The notes beneath the pieces are model-generated. The model worked only from the letters and a program-made list of their open reading frames with translations. It made no database searches and was not told the origin of the DNA. Position numbers and translations under genes: made by a program. From Mariannaea sp. PMI_226 (lineage: Eukaryota; Ascomycota; Sordariomycetes; Hypocreales; Nectriaceae), in contig JANFOG010000007.1 in NCBI GenBank assembly GCA_024336345.1, positions 620,001-684,000 on the forward strand: 64,000 nucleotides of DNA, in the 5' to 3' direction. Positions 52,817-63,307 of the stretch are shown here, piece after piece (the first letter of the stretch is position 1; each line of letters begins with the position of its first letter).

Positions 52817-54322
52817 ATGCAAAAAGGACTCGTCAACTGTGTGATTTGTGGGTGTCATTTCAGGCTTCCTCGTCCTCCATCTGATGACGAAAATGGGTGG
52901 GGATTTGAAGTACCAACCAAGGCTCAAGTCGAATTTGTAAGTGCACTCCAAGTATTGCTATACTAAAACGTCTAAACGGCTTATCTTTCATACCCTTTGT
53001 TACCTTTCAGGGCCTTTATTGCAGACAAACCTCTAGAAACTCATTTTCACTAACATTGTCTATATAGTGGCTGAGGCATAATCGGCTAATTGGAACTACT
53101 TCAACCCTCAAAGAATTTACATCTAGCCCCTTCGTAATGTATGAAAGATGATAGCGCCTATATATACGTTCATTTTGTGCTAATTTATTTATCATCTCCC
53201 TATAAATAGGCCTAAAAACCACTCAAATACCGACGGATTGTTTGTTTCAGGGCACGCCGAATATTCAGATAGTACATCCTTCTCGCTGAATGGTGTTGAA
53301 TTTGAAGTAATGTCACTTGCGCAGGATGGCAGGAATACGATATTCCCTCTACATGGGGCCTGCTTTGAAATTATGCAATATTATATCAACTGGTATACCA
53401 AACTCAACCCGGATTCATCACTAAGTCTAGCATCGATCTATCGGATACTCTGCGCTCAGTATGCCGACGATATTAAACTGAGCTGGTACTCTAGCTTTAT
53501 TGCTATTACAAGCCATAGGAGACTACTCCTCTGGCGTGGTCTTCATTTTGGACATCGATATCATGGTGCTTCGAAGCGTTGGAGTTTGGATTCCAGCTGG
53601 CAGGATGATATGGAGAAAGAGGTTTGTTGCAGCATCTTCCCTTGAAATATACAGATATTTACCTCGATTATTGACTACTAACTTTTTGTTTTCAGTGGTA
53701 TTGCATTGACCCTATACAATTATCTGCGGAAGTTGGGGCACTTGTCTGGCAATCAGCACCTATGCTTTTATCTGAACCGAAGCGAACGAAGGTGCATGAA
53801 CTCTGTATCCTCAACAGGCCGAGATACAATCCTCCACTCAGCCCACCTTCAATTTTAGAAGAGATCCCTATAGAGATTTTCCAACTCATCACTGACCTGC
53901 TTCCAATACAGGCCATTCTGCGTTTACGGAGTTGCTCCAGAGGGCTGAAAGGGCGCATACCACTCGACCAAGGATTTTGGCGACGCCAGTTACATACATA
54001 CAACTTGGTTCCTTTCCTCTGGGACTTGTCAGAAACAGAGCGCCCAGAGGCGGCGACGGGAGAAGAGATTGCCACTCTACCGAATTGGAAGACCATGGCA
54101 CAATATTTAGTACGGGGAGACTATGATTATAAAAAAGAAATTCAAGATGTGGCACCTGCGTCCTGGGGACTCTGGAACAGGATGAGAATATGGACACTGG
54201 TTAGCTATCTCGCAGAGTGGGCAGAAAGAGGCGGTGCTACACCTCCAGACTACGCACCTTCGCCTCCAGCAGAGTCTCGAACTGTGCTTCTCAGTAGCCT
54301 TTACCATTGGTTTACTGCTTGA
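52817..54322 (+). CDS. F-box protein of a multi-exon fungal family, one junction does not splice in frame
   Basis: Proposed exons: A 52817-52936, B 53068-53133, C 53251-53621, D 53696-54322. Exon A begins NCVICGCHF, the CxxC start of this fungal F-box family, and ends at a GTAAGT donor. B reads WLRHNRLIG, a conserved start. C contains FPLHGACFEIM. D starts WYCIDPIQ and carries the F-box (about 53848-53980: ILEEIPIEIFQLITDLLP, then LRLRSCSRGL), followed by FWRRQL. The A-B and C-D joins are phase 0 and clean. B-C fails: the GTAATG donor is phase 0, but the only reading of C without stops needs one extra base. Either a non-canonical junction is used or a 1-nt lesion has made this a pseudogene. 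F-box proteins act as SCF substrate receptors; the target is unknown. Confidence 0.6.
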
Positions 54323-55297
54323 GATTTATTATGTATTTAGAAAAGTTGTAGTCTCCCCTCCATACTAGTCTGTTAGCGTGTCTGTCCTATTTGTAGGGCT
54401 CCCTCTCTGCTCAATATAATACCCCTATCGAATTATAAACTTACTACTCTTTTGAGCTCTATATTCAGTAATGAGAAGCAGCAAGGCTGCGCAAGGGGTC
54501 CAAGTTACCGGCTTCAACCTATCATCTTTCTAGTTTCTGAAAACAGGGTATGGGTAATCCTTGAAGATTTCTCTTTAGTGGAGAACCGGCCGTACCATAT
54601 ACTCGCTTCGCTTCAAACCGCACGTATACATACTTGGAAGTCAAACCGGTTTCACTAGTACGTTGCGCAATGCCCTGCATGTGCTTTATCCAAAACATTT
54701 TACTGTTCCCTGCCCCTATATTCGTCTCTCCTGAGGTTCGGCTAACTTATCGTCAATGTGTTACACCAACATTTCGTGCAACAAAGCTTGGTGAATGTCC
54801 CGTCACTCGGCTGGAATGAGGGCCATCCCGAGTGTGATCTGGGGCAATACGCTTGCCAGAGAGTCCAGCAAGCTGCGAGTCTCGGAGTGAGGCAACTAAA
54901 CCATGAGAGGGGAAACAGTGCTCTTGAAATTTATGATCAGGTTTTCATTGGGTATCCTATGTGTTCAGAATCGTTTATACCTCGTATGAACAAAATATCT
55001 GTATCAGACAAGTCGGGCGGCGAGTCGTGAGTTTATCCCCGAAATTCTCAATTGCAGTTTAATTAAATTAGACTACCATCAAATGAAGTCTTCTAGCTTG
55101 ACTATAACGCCGTATTTCCCGTTCGTTGTTGATTCGACTGGCAGAGTTGCAACTTTTGAAATGCGCTCATCATGCCCGGGGGGGGTTCTCCGACGACAAA
55201 AACGTGACCGCCAACCTGCGCCTCCGATGAGTCTCAACCCCTCGTTACCACTTCATCACTACCAAACATCTCATGTCTACAGGTAGAATCAAACGCG
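54323..55297. other. Intergenic region
   Basis: Frames at 54452-54819 and 54758-55030 carry no recognisable domain and could be noise or gene debris. The last 200 bases are the leader of the GH18 gene. Confidence 0.45.
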
Positions 55298-56206
55298 ATG
55301 CAAATCCCACTCCCCAGCACCGTGTCAGAAAAGCGTCATCGCCCTCGCATAATTTACTACCACCAGACGCATTACTCTAATGACCAATACGTCTCCATTC
55401 TACCCACTCTCAAACCGTCCACAGGCGTCACTCACATCATCGTGGCTGCCATCCATCTCAACTCGCCGGACAACATCACGTTGAACGATGACCTATACGA
55501 TTCTCCCAAGTTTGATGTCCTATGGCAAGAAGTTCGGCAGGCCCAGGCGGCGGGAGTGAAGGTGCTGGGCATGTTGGGCGGGGCCGCGCAGGGTTCATAC
55601 ACCAGGCTTGACGGCACGCTTGAGGGTTTTCACCGATTTTACCAACCACTCAGGAAGATGATTGCGTGGGCAGGGCTAGATGGACTAGATTTGGATATCG
55701 AAGAGGCAATGTCACTCGGAGGAGTGGTGCGTCTTATCGACCATCTTAAAACGGACTTTGGCCAGTCTTTTCTCATTACGCTCGCCCCGGTTGCGCCGGC
55801 TATGCTAAACCAGCAGAACCTGGGCGGCTTCAACATCGAAGAGCTGGAAAAGGGTCTAGGGTCCCGGATTGCATGGTACAACACTCAGTTCTACTGCGGC
55901 TGGGGTGACATGAGCAAACCACATGGATACGACTCGATTGTGAGGCGGGGCTGGCCCCAGGAAAAAGTGGTGGTAGGCCTGGTGACGAACCCAGCGAATT
56001 GCGGGGGCTGGGTCAAGGACGGTGACCTGAGGGCCTGTCTCAGGGAACTACTTGGCAGGTATCCCCGGCTTGGAGGCGTTATGGGTTGGGAATATTTCAA
56101 CGCCGTGACTGAGAGTAATCCCGAAGTGGGCACACCGTGGAAGTGGGCTGAGATGATTAATGAGATCTTGAGCGGTGCCTCGGATCATCCAGAGAAGAAG
56201 GAATGA
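55298..56206 (+). CDS. GH18 family glycoside hydrolase, no signal peptide
   Basis: Single exon of 302 residues with a compact GH18 (beta/alpha)8 barrel. The diagnostic DGLDLDIE motif spans residues 128-135, making Glu135 the catalytic acid. Other barrel strands are visible: RPRIIYYHQTHY (beta1), THIIVAAIHL (beta2), VKVLGMLGG (beta3), FLITLAPVAPAM (beta6), IAWYNTQFYCGWG (beta7) and LGGVMGWEYFNA (beta8 with the sugar-stacking Trp). No signal peptide or carbohydrate-binding module is present, so it is probably intracellular. Intracellular GH18 enzymes in fungi include chitinases used in wall turnover and endo-beta-N-acetylglucosaminidases acting on free N-glycans. Sequence alone does not separate these. 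Confidence 0.88.
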   Translation: MQIPLPSTVSEKRHRPRIIYYHQTHYSNDQYVSILPTLKPSTGVTHIIVAAIHLNSPDNITLNDDLYDSPKFDVLWQEVRQAQAAGVKVLGMLGGAAQGSYTRLDGTLEGFHRFYQPLRKMIAWAGLDGLDLDIEEAMSLGGVVRLIDHLKTDFGQSFLITLAPVAPAMLNQQNLGGFNIEELEKGLGSRIAWYNTQFYCGWGDMSKPHGYDSIVRRGWPQEKVVVGLVTNPANCGGWVKDGDLRACLRELLGRYPRLGGVMGWEYFNAVTESNPEVGTPWKWAEMINEILSGASDHPEKKE

Positions 56207-56473
56207 AATTCAGCTGTAGAGCTAACACAGCTTACTTAGAAAGCGAAGTTTGCGATTGACCAGACACAGTTCCCATAAGATCGGCAGATGTTTGTTTTAT
56301 ATAATTGCATTTACTGAATTAATAAATTGCATCAGGAGCATGCTGTCTCTCCCTACCCTTCTACGTTCACCTGCGTACGTACGGTATAGAAAATATGAGA
56401 GGACAGCCCAAAAAATAGGAAGAAAAAAAAAGGGAAAAAGAAAAAAGGAAAAAGGTGCAAAAAAATTGAACTT
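56207..56473. other. Short spacer with purine-rich tract
   Basis: A purine-rich tract with several long A runs lies at about 56400-56466, just downstream of the tRNA when read on the minus strand. Confidence 0.6.
56459..56465 (-). terminator. RNA polymerase III terminator of tRNA-Leu
   Basis: On the minus strand a run of seven T begins 9 bases after the tRNA 3' end, with further T runs behind it. This is a standard Pol III stop. Confidence 0.8.
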
Positions 56474-56580
56474 GACGGGTGTGGGATTCGAACCCACGCC
56501 TCTCTCGAGATGCGAAATCCTCTTGAAGGACCAAGATTTTCTCTTGAGTCGCACGTGTTAGACCACTCCACCAACCCGCC
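56474..56580 (-). tRNA. tRNA-Leu (anticodon CAA) with intron
   Basis: The minus strand folds as a class II tRNA. Acceptor GGCGGGT pairs with ACCCGTC (one G-U). The D arm is GGTGGAGTGGTCTAACAC. Anticodon stem TGCGA pairs with TCGCA. The T arm is GTGGG TTCGAAT CCCAC. The anticodon CAA is at 56546-56544. An intron of 26 bases (56542-56517) follows position 37, the usual site. A long variable arm (TCTCGAGAGAG) is typical of leucine tRNAs. The A and B boxes are the D and T arms. The 3' CCA is not encoded, as expected in eukaryotes. Confidence 0.93.
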
Positions 56581-57350
56581 TTGCTAGTTCGTTGGAAAGA
56601 GAGATAGTAAGCGAGCTCATATAGTCACTACGCATAAAGCTGTCGTCCAATGCGACACCAGGTAGTGGAGCTGTGTCTCCACGCCATTTTTTTGGGTCTC
56701 ACGCGTGAATACCCACCAACCTACCTACCCTAGGTAATCTACCTACATAGTAGATAGTTTAGCTGCAAGGTGACCAACTGGGACTAAAAGAAATAATGGA
56801 AGCAGTACAAACAATATGAAAGTATGTAATCAGACAGTCTAGTCTGGATCATTAGTTGAGTGGGAAATCTAGTCATTGAGTTGAGTCCGAAAATATCAAC
56901 CCCCATTATCCCTCCCATGTTACTAGTTCGTTTTCAGTCAGGACAACAACAGTTTGATATCTTCAAATGGAGGTTGCGGCAGTTATCCCCACTACAAAAC
57001 CATTCGATTGTTTACTATGAGTCAAAAGAGGGTAGCTATCTAAGATTGTGTTGAAATATAGAGACCAACAGCCCACTGATGAAATAAACATGACTCCACC
57101 AACCCTCATTGATTTCCACCCAGGATCAACACATCCTCGCCAGGGTCATACTGGTCGGGATGAAACTTCACCTGTGACACACCTTTGATCCAAAAAAGTT
57201 GTTGTGATTACAATTGTGAACTTGACCTGACCTGACTGAATCAGACAGATCATGCCAATCCTTATGCCCTCTTTCAGTCACTGTGGGCATGTGGGGCGCG
57301 CTCCGCCTGCGCCTAGCAACATGAGCAGACTCGGTCATCCTGATTCTATG
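56581..57350. other. Intergenic region
   Basis: This is the upstream side of the tRNA gene and the 3' side of the small secreted protein gene. No gene-like frame beyond short noise is present. Confidence 0.5.
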
Positions 57351-57572
57351 TTAGCCGTCTGAAGTCATGGGAGTATCCCACGAGATTTTTTTAGAACATA
57401 CGCAGCATTTTTGCTCCCCTGAGCTGCAAACGCAAAAATTGTAATCGGGCCCACAGCCCTGGCGTTCGAGCAGGTTGCGAGCCTCAACGGCGGAAACGGG
57501 AGAGTCAGAGCCACTAGCAGGCAGCGCAGTGACGAGGGCAGCCAAAAATCCGAGAGCAATAAAGACACGCAT
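57351..57572 (-). CDS. Small secreted cysteine-rich protein (73 aa)
   Basis: Starts at ATG 57572 and reads 73 residues without an intron. A signal peptide of about 17 residues ends near LVTALPA. A short pro-like segment ends LLERQ, then six cysteines are packed in CGPDYNFCVC and KCCVC. A TATATATA at 57723-57716 lies about 145 bp upstream. A consensus donor GTATGT sits exactly after KCC (57401), with CTAAC and a GCTAG acceptor at 57313. A spliced form would therefore exchange the last 16 residues for 12 others and lose the last cysteine. The even cysteine count favours the unspliced form. No family is recognised; it is effector-like in size only. Confidence 0.6.
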   Translation of the reverse strand: MRVFIALGFLAALVTALPASGSDSPVSAVEARNLLERQGCGPDYNFCVCSSGEQKCCVCSKKISWDTPMTSDG

Positions 57573-57715
57573 TGTGGCTTGAGTATAAGATGTGGTTTGG
57601 TGAAGTAACGTGGTGCAGTGTAGATAAGATACTTGATGTTTGACAGTCTGTAGATGATGAACTGTGGAGGGGGCTGGTTGAGGAATGAAAACGAAAACAC
57701 GGGAATGTCTGACGG

Positions 57716-57723
57716 TATATATA
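57716..57723 (-). promoter_or_regulatory. TATA box of 73-aa secreted protein gene
   Basis: TATATATA within GGTATATATACC on the minus strand, about 145 bp upstream of the ATG. Confidence 0.45.
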
Positions 57724-59575
57724 CCTTTTACAGGTTATACCGATGGTATAAAGGAGATACTAGTGGGCTGTAAAAATAGGACCCTCTAGTTAACAACTGT
57801 ATGGAAGTTCGATTTATGGTAGAGTAAGCTAGCTCGCTTTTATTCTAAATCATGCCGTTTACTATCGAATATGGATCCACGTCACAGACAGTCAGACGTC
57901 ACCGTCACTAAAGTTCAAATGTCGTAGGATCTGACGTTGCGCATTACGAGGGTCTACAGCGTTGGGCATAAGTCCATGCATGGGCTTGGAGGTATCTTTT
58001 GTGCCACTGAAGCACCTTACTCATGAGAACCTTCGCCGCCCGACTACTTAGCCCAAGGGAATGGGAAGGGACTTCTAGCATCTCAAATTGTCTGAGCCAA
58101 ACAGGAGAAAGTAAAATTATACATAGACCACGCATAAGTAAAGTGCTTTTTAGTATGAATGTAGTCTTCTATCAAATTGGTATATGTGAAACAGGGAAAT
58201 CTAACGCTAAACTACAGTTATGTAAAATAAGATCTTGTGTTATTGTAAGTAAGTTACTGTACGCAGTAATTAGCTGTAGGTTGACATGTGAAAGGATCGA
58301 GGAAAGGATTGACTTGCTAATCCTCAGCTAGCGTTCAGCTAATGTGCCTAATTGGAGATGGAGACCATTTGTACTTTCGTTTTCCTGCTTAATCTGTAGC
58401 CTATAGTAGTAGTTGGCATTCTAACGGCACGCAAGGGATCGGCCGTCGCTAGGGCAAAATAGGCATTAGCAATAAGGGATCTTTGCCTCACTCTTTCAGT
58501 GTTGCAAGCCTCACGTTTCGACTTTCGTTCAAGGAGACTTCCGTCCCTGAAAAAAAATTTGCTTTCTGAGGCAGTGCGGGAAGGTTTCTTAGCTGTTGCC
58601 AACCACTATGGCCAGAGAGAGGTATGACGGCTTTGCAACCGACGTGCTGTTAACTTCAACATAGTGGGGGAAGAAAAGGAATCTATTTTGAAATACCTTG
58701 CCGTCACTCAGTGATTTGACCTTCTCAATTTTCCTTTCAGCACTTTCCGACTCTCTCCCGCTCCCGTCAACAGATAATCTTCGGTTCACCACCTCAGCCT
58801 TGTAGTCTCCCTTGCCCACATAGGAGAGAGTGGAATAGCCAATTGCCTATCGCTAATCGTAATGGGAGTGTGTGTTGTTGAGCGCTATACCAGTGACTAT
58901 AAGCCAATCCAGGGTGTCAAAAAATCTTGAATGACAGGAACGGGGGGTACTTCTGTATCCTGGTCGATAAATATTTTTGCTTACTCTGGCCTAAACGAGT
59001 TATTTTGTCATCTTAGCCTGGTTAGTTACCGACTATGAGTGAGCATTGGAGAGAGGAAGCGTCTCAGATATGGTCTGGTCACCGCATTTTCCTTGGCAGC
59101 CAGGAGAAGTGGGACTAATGGCGATCCCACTAGGGAATCTACCACTCGCGTGACACTATACGAGTGGAATTGTCTACATGACTCGTCGGAGGTATTAGGA
59201 ACAGGTTTGTCATGATGCATAGCCTGGGGTATAATCTACCTACCTCAGTCAAGGATGACATCATTGTTGTTCTAAGAGAGATTGTGAAGCCAGTGTGAGC
59301 GCGTTTTAACGTTGGTTAGAAGCTAAAATGATCAGCACCCTAATTTTCCTCTATCCACGGCCATTTGTCAAGTAGCCTTATGTGAAGTCGTTCGGTGCAG
59401 CTCGTGAACGGCAGACTCTGGAGGGTGGTCTTTCAAACGGAGAAGAGGACCTGGGAGGCCGTGATAAGAGCACACGAAACCACTTCATAGGGTAATACCT
59501 ACACCAGTGCTATCAATAATACCGACTCAACCCCATCACGTCATTAATTGTAGTAGTAAAATATCAAATTGGATC
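57724..59575. other. Intergenic region, 1.85 kb
   Basis: No gene is convincingly supported. On the minus strand a 41-codon start (58819 leftward, MGKGDYKAEVV) reaches a GTATTT donor-like site. A further open stretch (58348-58602, with GSLLERKSKREACN) follows an apparent TTTTCAG acceptor. The two do not join in frame, so I do not call a gene. Confidence 0.45.
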
Positions 59576-60412
59576 CTACGTGTATTGAAACCTTGCAACC
59601 CACACATCCATCGTTCGCACAGCCTCGCCCTGAAGTCTCTCAATAGCATCAATTATAGCATCTCTTGAAGACAACAGCACCATTGCAATCTTAGGATCAT
59701 CAACGTAATTGTCAAGGTCCTTCAAAAATTCGTCGCTTTTGACCATGCCCGTCTCCCAATGTCCATCAAGTAATCCAGTCTCAGGAACCACGACATCCTC
59801 GCTAATGATGTTCCAATCCTGCTCGACGCAGATTTTCTTGATAGCCCGAGGGCTCATGAGGCAACGGATATTTGCATCACTGCTCTTGTTGTACGCCTCG
59901 AGCGTTGCCCTCGCTACCGCGGCGAGCACATGTGGCTCTGCCGCTTTCTCCGTCGCTGTCAGCGAGTACTCTGCAACGAGCACTTCTCTGACCCTGCCCT
60001 TTAGCGACTTCAGCATGGTCGCCAAAGTGTCTGGCAAGTCGAAATACCAGATTGAATGTGCAAACACAGCATAGTCCCACTTCTCGTCGCCGTGGTCTCG
60101 CAGAAATTCCACCGGCTGGGCTTGGTGCCAGGTTATCCGACTACCTAGTTTACCCCTTGAGATCCCGTTCTGCGCCTCCCGTAAGGTGACTGGGGCGCCG
60201 TACTCTGGGTCGCCCGGATCTACCGCATCCACATGGCCGTTTTGGCCAACTGCTTCGGCGAGAACTTCGGTGCAGTTGCCCTGTCCGCAGCCAATCTCAA
60301 GAACACGGCTGCCGGAAGGGATACGCCAGTGGTTAAGAAGACGAATACGGTGAATTGCTTGAGGATCTTGTGAATCCAAGGTTTCAAACCGGACTGGTTG
60401 AGGGGTCGTCAT
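59576..60412 (-). CDS. SAM-dependent class I methyltransferase
   Basis: Single exon of 278 residues. The open frame extends 14 codons upstream, but the first ATG is at 60412. The Rossmann fold is clear: motif I VLEIGCGQGN (about residues 38-47) binds S-adenosylmethionine. VDAVDPGDPEYG follows as motif II, WDYAVFAHSIWYF as motif IV, and a late MVLLSSRDAIID helix. There is no signal peptide. It belongs to the small-molecule type of methyltransferase frequent in fungal metabolism, sharing the GCGQGN form of motif I. Its neighbour 570 bp further left on the same strand is an organic-anion transporter. The substrate is unknown. Confidence 0.88.
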   Translation of the reverse strand: MTTPQPVRFETLDSQDPQAIHRIRLLNHWRIPSGSRVLEIGCGQGNCTEVLAEAVGQNGHVDAVDPGDPEYGAPVTLREAQNGISRGKLGSRITWHQAQPVEFLRDHGDEKWDYAVFAHSIWYFDLPDTLATMLKSLKGRVREVLVAEYSLTATEKAAEPHVLAAVARATLEAYNKSSDANIRCLMSPRAIKKICVEQDWNIISEDVVVPETGLLDGHWETGMVKSDEFLKDLDNYVDDPKIAMVLLSSRDAIIDAIERLQGEAVRTMDVWVARFQYT

Positions 60413-60960
60413 GCTTTCTGAATGGATATGTGTTTTTTTTGGCACTTTGGTCAATGTTTTTTGTCTGGAGCGCTGCCTTCACCGCGTTTCTATGCTTGAT
60501 ATTGACTTAAAAGCGCTCACTAATTATAATTGCTCTTCAGGCAGTGCGACTATATATCAAGCAAAATTAGTATTTGGGAAAAGCTGACAGTCGAACGTGA
60601 GTGATTAGCTGAGCCCCGCACGTTTGTCTTAGCCGAACCATTCAACGAGCTGAATTCGTATTATTCGGGCCGTGGTGACTCAATTGCTGACTCACTGATG
60701 AGCCCTGAACTCATGTAAGAACTACTGCGTACTATGTAACAGGCTGACCTCAGTGTTTTATAGATTGATCGAACAGGATAGAAGATACATTAGAATTGAG
60801 CTAGGGATGTACGGCATAGGCAATCTCGAGACACATCTTTAGAGACATGTCCCCGTAGAAGCCATTTTTCAGCCTTACAATATCAGTCGAATGACTCCTT
60901 TATCTAGTATTAACTATTGTGTAACCCCAAATATTATAGCTGCATTATCCATTGCAGGAT
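60413..60960. other. Intergenic AT-rich stretch; bases 60413-60981 separate nothing on the coding strand
   Basis: This is the promoter of the methyltransferase gene and the 3' region of the transporter gene. I see nothing further. Confidence 0.45.
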
Positions 60961-60981
60961 ACGATGACAAAAGCAATTCCC

Positions 60982-62406
60982 TCAGAGAGTATACCTAAAC
61001 CCTTCCACATCCTCAAGAATCAGTTTCCCGCTATTCGCCAGCTTGTTCGCCAAAGTGAAATGAACCGACATGGCCAGAACAAGTAATATCAAGAGTATGT
61101 GCGAGCCGATTGAAACCCAGACTGCTGTCCAGTAATGTGGCGCTTCGTTGGCTTTCACTATATAACTCCCCGCAATCCCACCTGCGCCATTCATTATGGT
61201 TACAACAGCAGCTGTGACAGCCCGCTTCCACTGTCCAGTGATATTGTTTGCTACGTAGGAACTCAGAGCGGCCCAGTTGCTAACGTATGCCCCAGTTGCA
61301 AGAAATGTCCCAATATAGCGCACAGCGACCTGGCTCACGAAGCCTAGCATGCAGAAGCCAACTATTAGGCAGATGCAGTTGAAGACAATCACCGGCCCTC
61401 GAAGCCAGAGCCTGTCGGCAATGACTGACGTGAGAATGACGGGGATAACTGCATAATAGTAAGGCGGCGCCGCAAGCAGAATTGATTCGTTGTCACTGAA
61501 ACCCATGCCACCCTTTAGGATAATCGGCAAAAAGTACGACAGTGAGGTCGAAACGATATTCAGCAAGAAGAACATGCACGAAAACACATACAACTTGGGG
61601 TCTTTTAGATGCACTAGCACAATACCCCATTTGAACGGCTCTGCCTCAACATCACCACGGTCCTTCTTAATCCTTGAAACAGCGAGTTGCTGCTCCTCTG
61701 GGGTCAAAAACCAGAAAGACTTGTGCGCGAGCTCAGGGAAATCCACCATCCAGAAGAAGGTGGCAACGCCTATCAACATGGAAATGATCCCCTGGACCAG
61801 GAACATGTACCGCCAGCCAGCGATCCCACCCTTCCCGTCAAGCTGATTGAGGCCGAAGTTGACAATGCCACCGGTCGCGAGGATGATTACTTCTCCGGTT
61901 TGGAGAAACGCGAATCTAGTCTGTTGCTCTCGTCTCGGATACCAAGCGGAGATCAAGTAGGTGAGTCCGGGATAGATGCCGCTCATGGCAATACCCAACA
62001 GGACTCGAAGCGCAATCATAGATTCCCAGTTTTGGATGAAGGCGGTGCACATGGTAATGAGACCAAAACAAAAGGTGGTGGCGGAAAACCACAGCCGAGG
62101 TCCAATTACCCGAACTGCCAGAGTCGAGGGCAGCTGGAATACGATGCTGGAAATGGTGAAGATAAAGATGCTAACGCTGTACCGGTTTCCCATGAGCCCA
62201 AGGTCCGAGGGCATGGAAGTCACAGCGGCCGAACTGATGACATTGGAATCGAGGAGATTGATAGAGCAGAGCAGTCCGGCGATGGTGCACAGCCTCAGGT
62301 CTACTTTGAGTCGCAGACGGCGCTCCAACACCTCCCGGCAGTCGGTTGACTCATGTTGAACCTCGTCCACGTTGCCATCAATGCTATTAGTACGCGACGA
62401 AATCAT
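60982..62406 (-). CDS. MFS transporter, anion:cation symporter (ACS, Dal5/Tna1-like)
   Basis: Plasma-membrane importer of the ACS family, which takes up organic anions and vitamins such as allantoate, nicotinate, biotin or pantothenate. It has 474 residues in one exon from ATG 62406. Family marks are INLLDSNVISSA (TM1, in place of the common YLDRxNIxxA), GIYPGLTYLISAWYPRREQQTR (TM4 and loop; the conserved WYPRRE), GWRYMFLVQG (TM6) and WAALSSYVANNITGQWKRA with the conserved N-x-x-G-x-x-KR segment (TM10). Twelve hydrophobic segments are readable. Most ACS genes in filamentous fungi have introns; this one needs none. The substrate is not predictable from sequence. Confidence 0.9.
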   Translation of the reverse strand: MISSRTNSIDGNVDEVQHESTDCREVLERRLRLKVDLRLCTIAGLLCSINLLDSNVISSAAVTSMPSDLGLMGNRYSVSIFIFTISSIVFQLPSTLAVRVIGPRLWFSATTFCFGLITMCTAFIQNWESMIALRVLLGIAMSGIYPGLTYLISAWYPRREQQTRFAFLQTGEVIILATGGIVNFGLNQLDGKGGIAGWRYMFLVQGIISMLIGVATFFWMVDFPELAHKSFWFLTPEEQQLAVSRIKKDRGDVEAEPFKWGIVLVHLKDPKLYVFSCMFFLLNIVSTSLSYFLPIILKGGMGFSDNESILLAAPPYYYAVIPVILTSVIADRLWLRGPVIVFNCICLIVGFCMLGFVSQVAVRYIGTFLATGAYVSNWAALSSYVANNITGQWKRAVTAAVVTIMNGAGGIAGSYIVKANEAPHYWTAVWVSIGSHILLILLVLAMSVHFTLANKLANSGKLILEDVEGFRYTL

Positions 62407-63307
62407 ATTTTGTATCGTGTCATTGCTCGCTCTGTGAGCTGCATCCAGGCAGAAAACTTCGTCGTTGATGCTCCAGGAGAGGCAGAGGCTTTATCGTCTC
62501 CCAGTTGGTGGCGCAAACTTACTGCCCAGCCCGCCCACTGCACACGTAACGGAGGATGTTGAAGGAGGGATGACGAGGCCACGGCAAGGTCCGCAAGGGT
62601 ATTCATCCCGCAATTTATTTAGTGACTCCTCGCGCATTTCACCGTGCCGTCCGTCTAGTTTTTGGAGCCCCGTAAATGAGTCTCACCCCTGTCCAGGAGC
62701 TGAGTCCGCGTCCCCACTGGTTCAGCTGTTCTCCAAGACACATGAAACAAAAACTCATTACCACGAGTGTTCTAACTTATCTGGGCTTCTCTTCAAGTGA
62801 ATTAGGAAATAAAAAGGGAACAGCTATAAGTTGCAGTGACGGCCGGCACGAAGAGAATAGCTGCACGCTTGTTTCTATTAAGGTCAGAGCAAAAGGGAAA
62901 TCGGCTCTGAGGTCGTCTCAATTAGATACCTCGGCATCCTGCGCCGCATGGCTGGGATATCACAGTTGGTGCGAAATCTAGACTTGAATATTGCTGTGGG
63001 CGGTCCAACAATATTTGATCGTGATGTCGTTTTTCGATTTGTGATACCAATTTTAATTATTTATTGAGGAATTTTCTAGCTGCATCAGCTTCATTTTTAG
63101 GCTGATTGGGGTGTTTTAGTACGTCATTCTCAGCTTTTTCTTGTCCAGATAAAATACATAAAGTATTTATTATGAAATATTTATTATCATCATTATTATT
63201 TCATATCATCTCTTCATCAAAATGCTTCTATTATTTCATTTCTTCTCTTGTGTCTTTTGGAAATCCCTAGTCGGTATGGGTCGAAGCCATTCGTGAGGAA
63301 AACACGG
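62407..63307. other. Intergenic region, AT-rich near 63.0-63.25 kb
   Basis: This is the upstream region of the ACS transporter. A markedly AT-rich stretch (ATTTATTATCATCATTATTA type) lies at 63125-63245. Frames here are shadows or noise. Confidence 0.5.

Noticed and set aside
54452..55030. Possible gene or pseudogene between the F-box and GH18 genes
   Set aside because: Frames are short, in different phases and without motifs; may be debris, but I cannot support a call.
58348..58819. Two minus-strand open stretches that look like exons around a TTTTCAG acceptor
   Set aside because: The donor after residue 41 is phase 0, while the open downstream frame needs a different phase; no family is recognised in either part.
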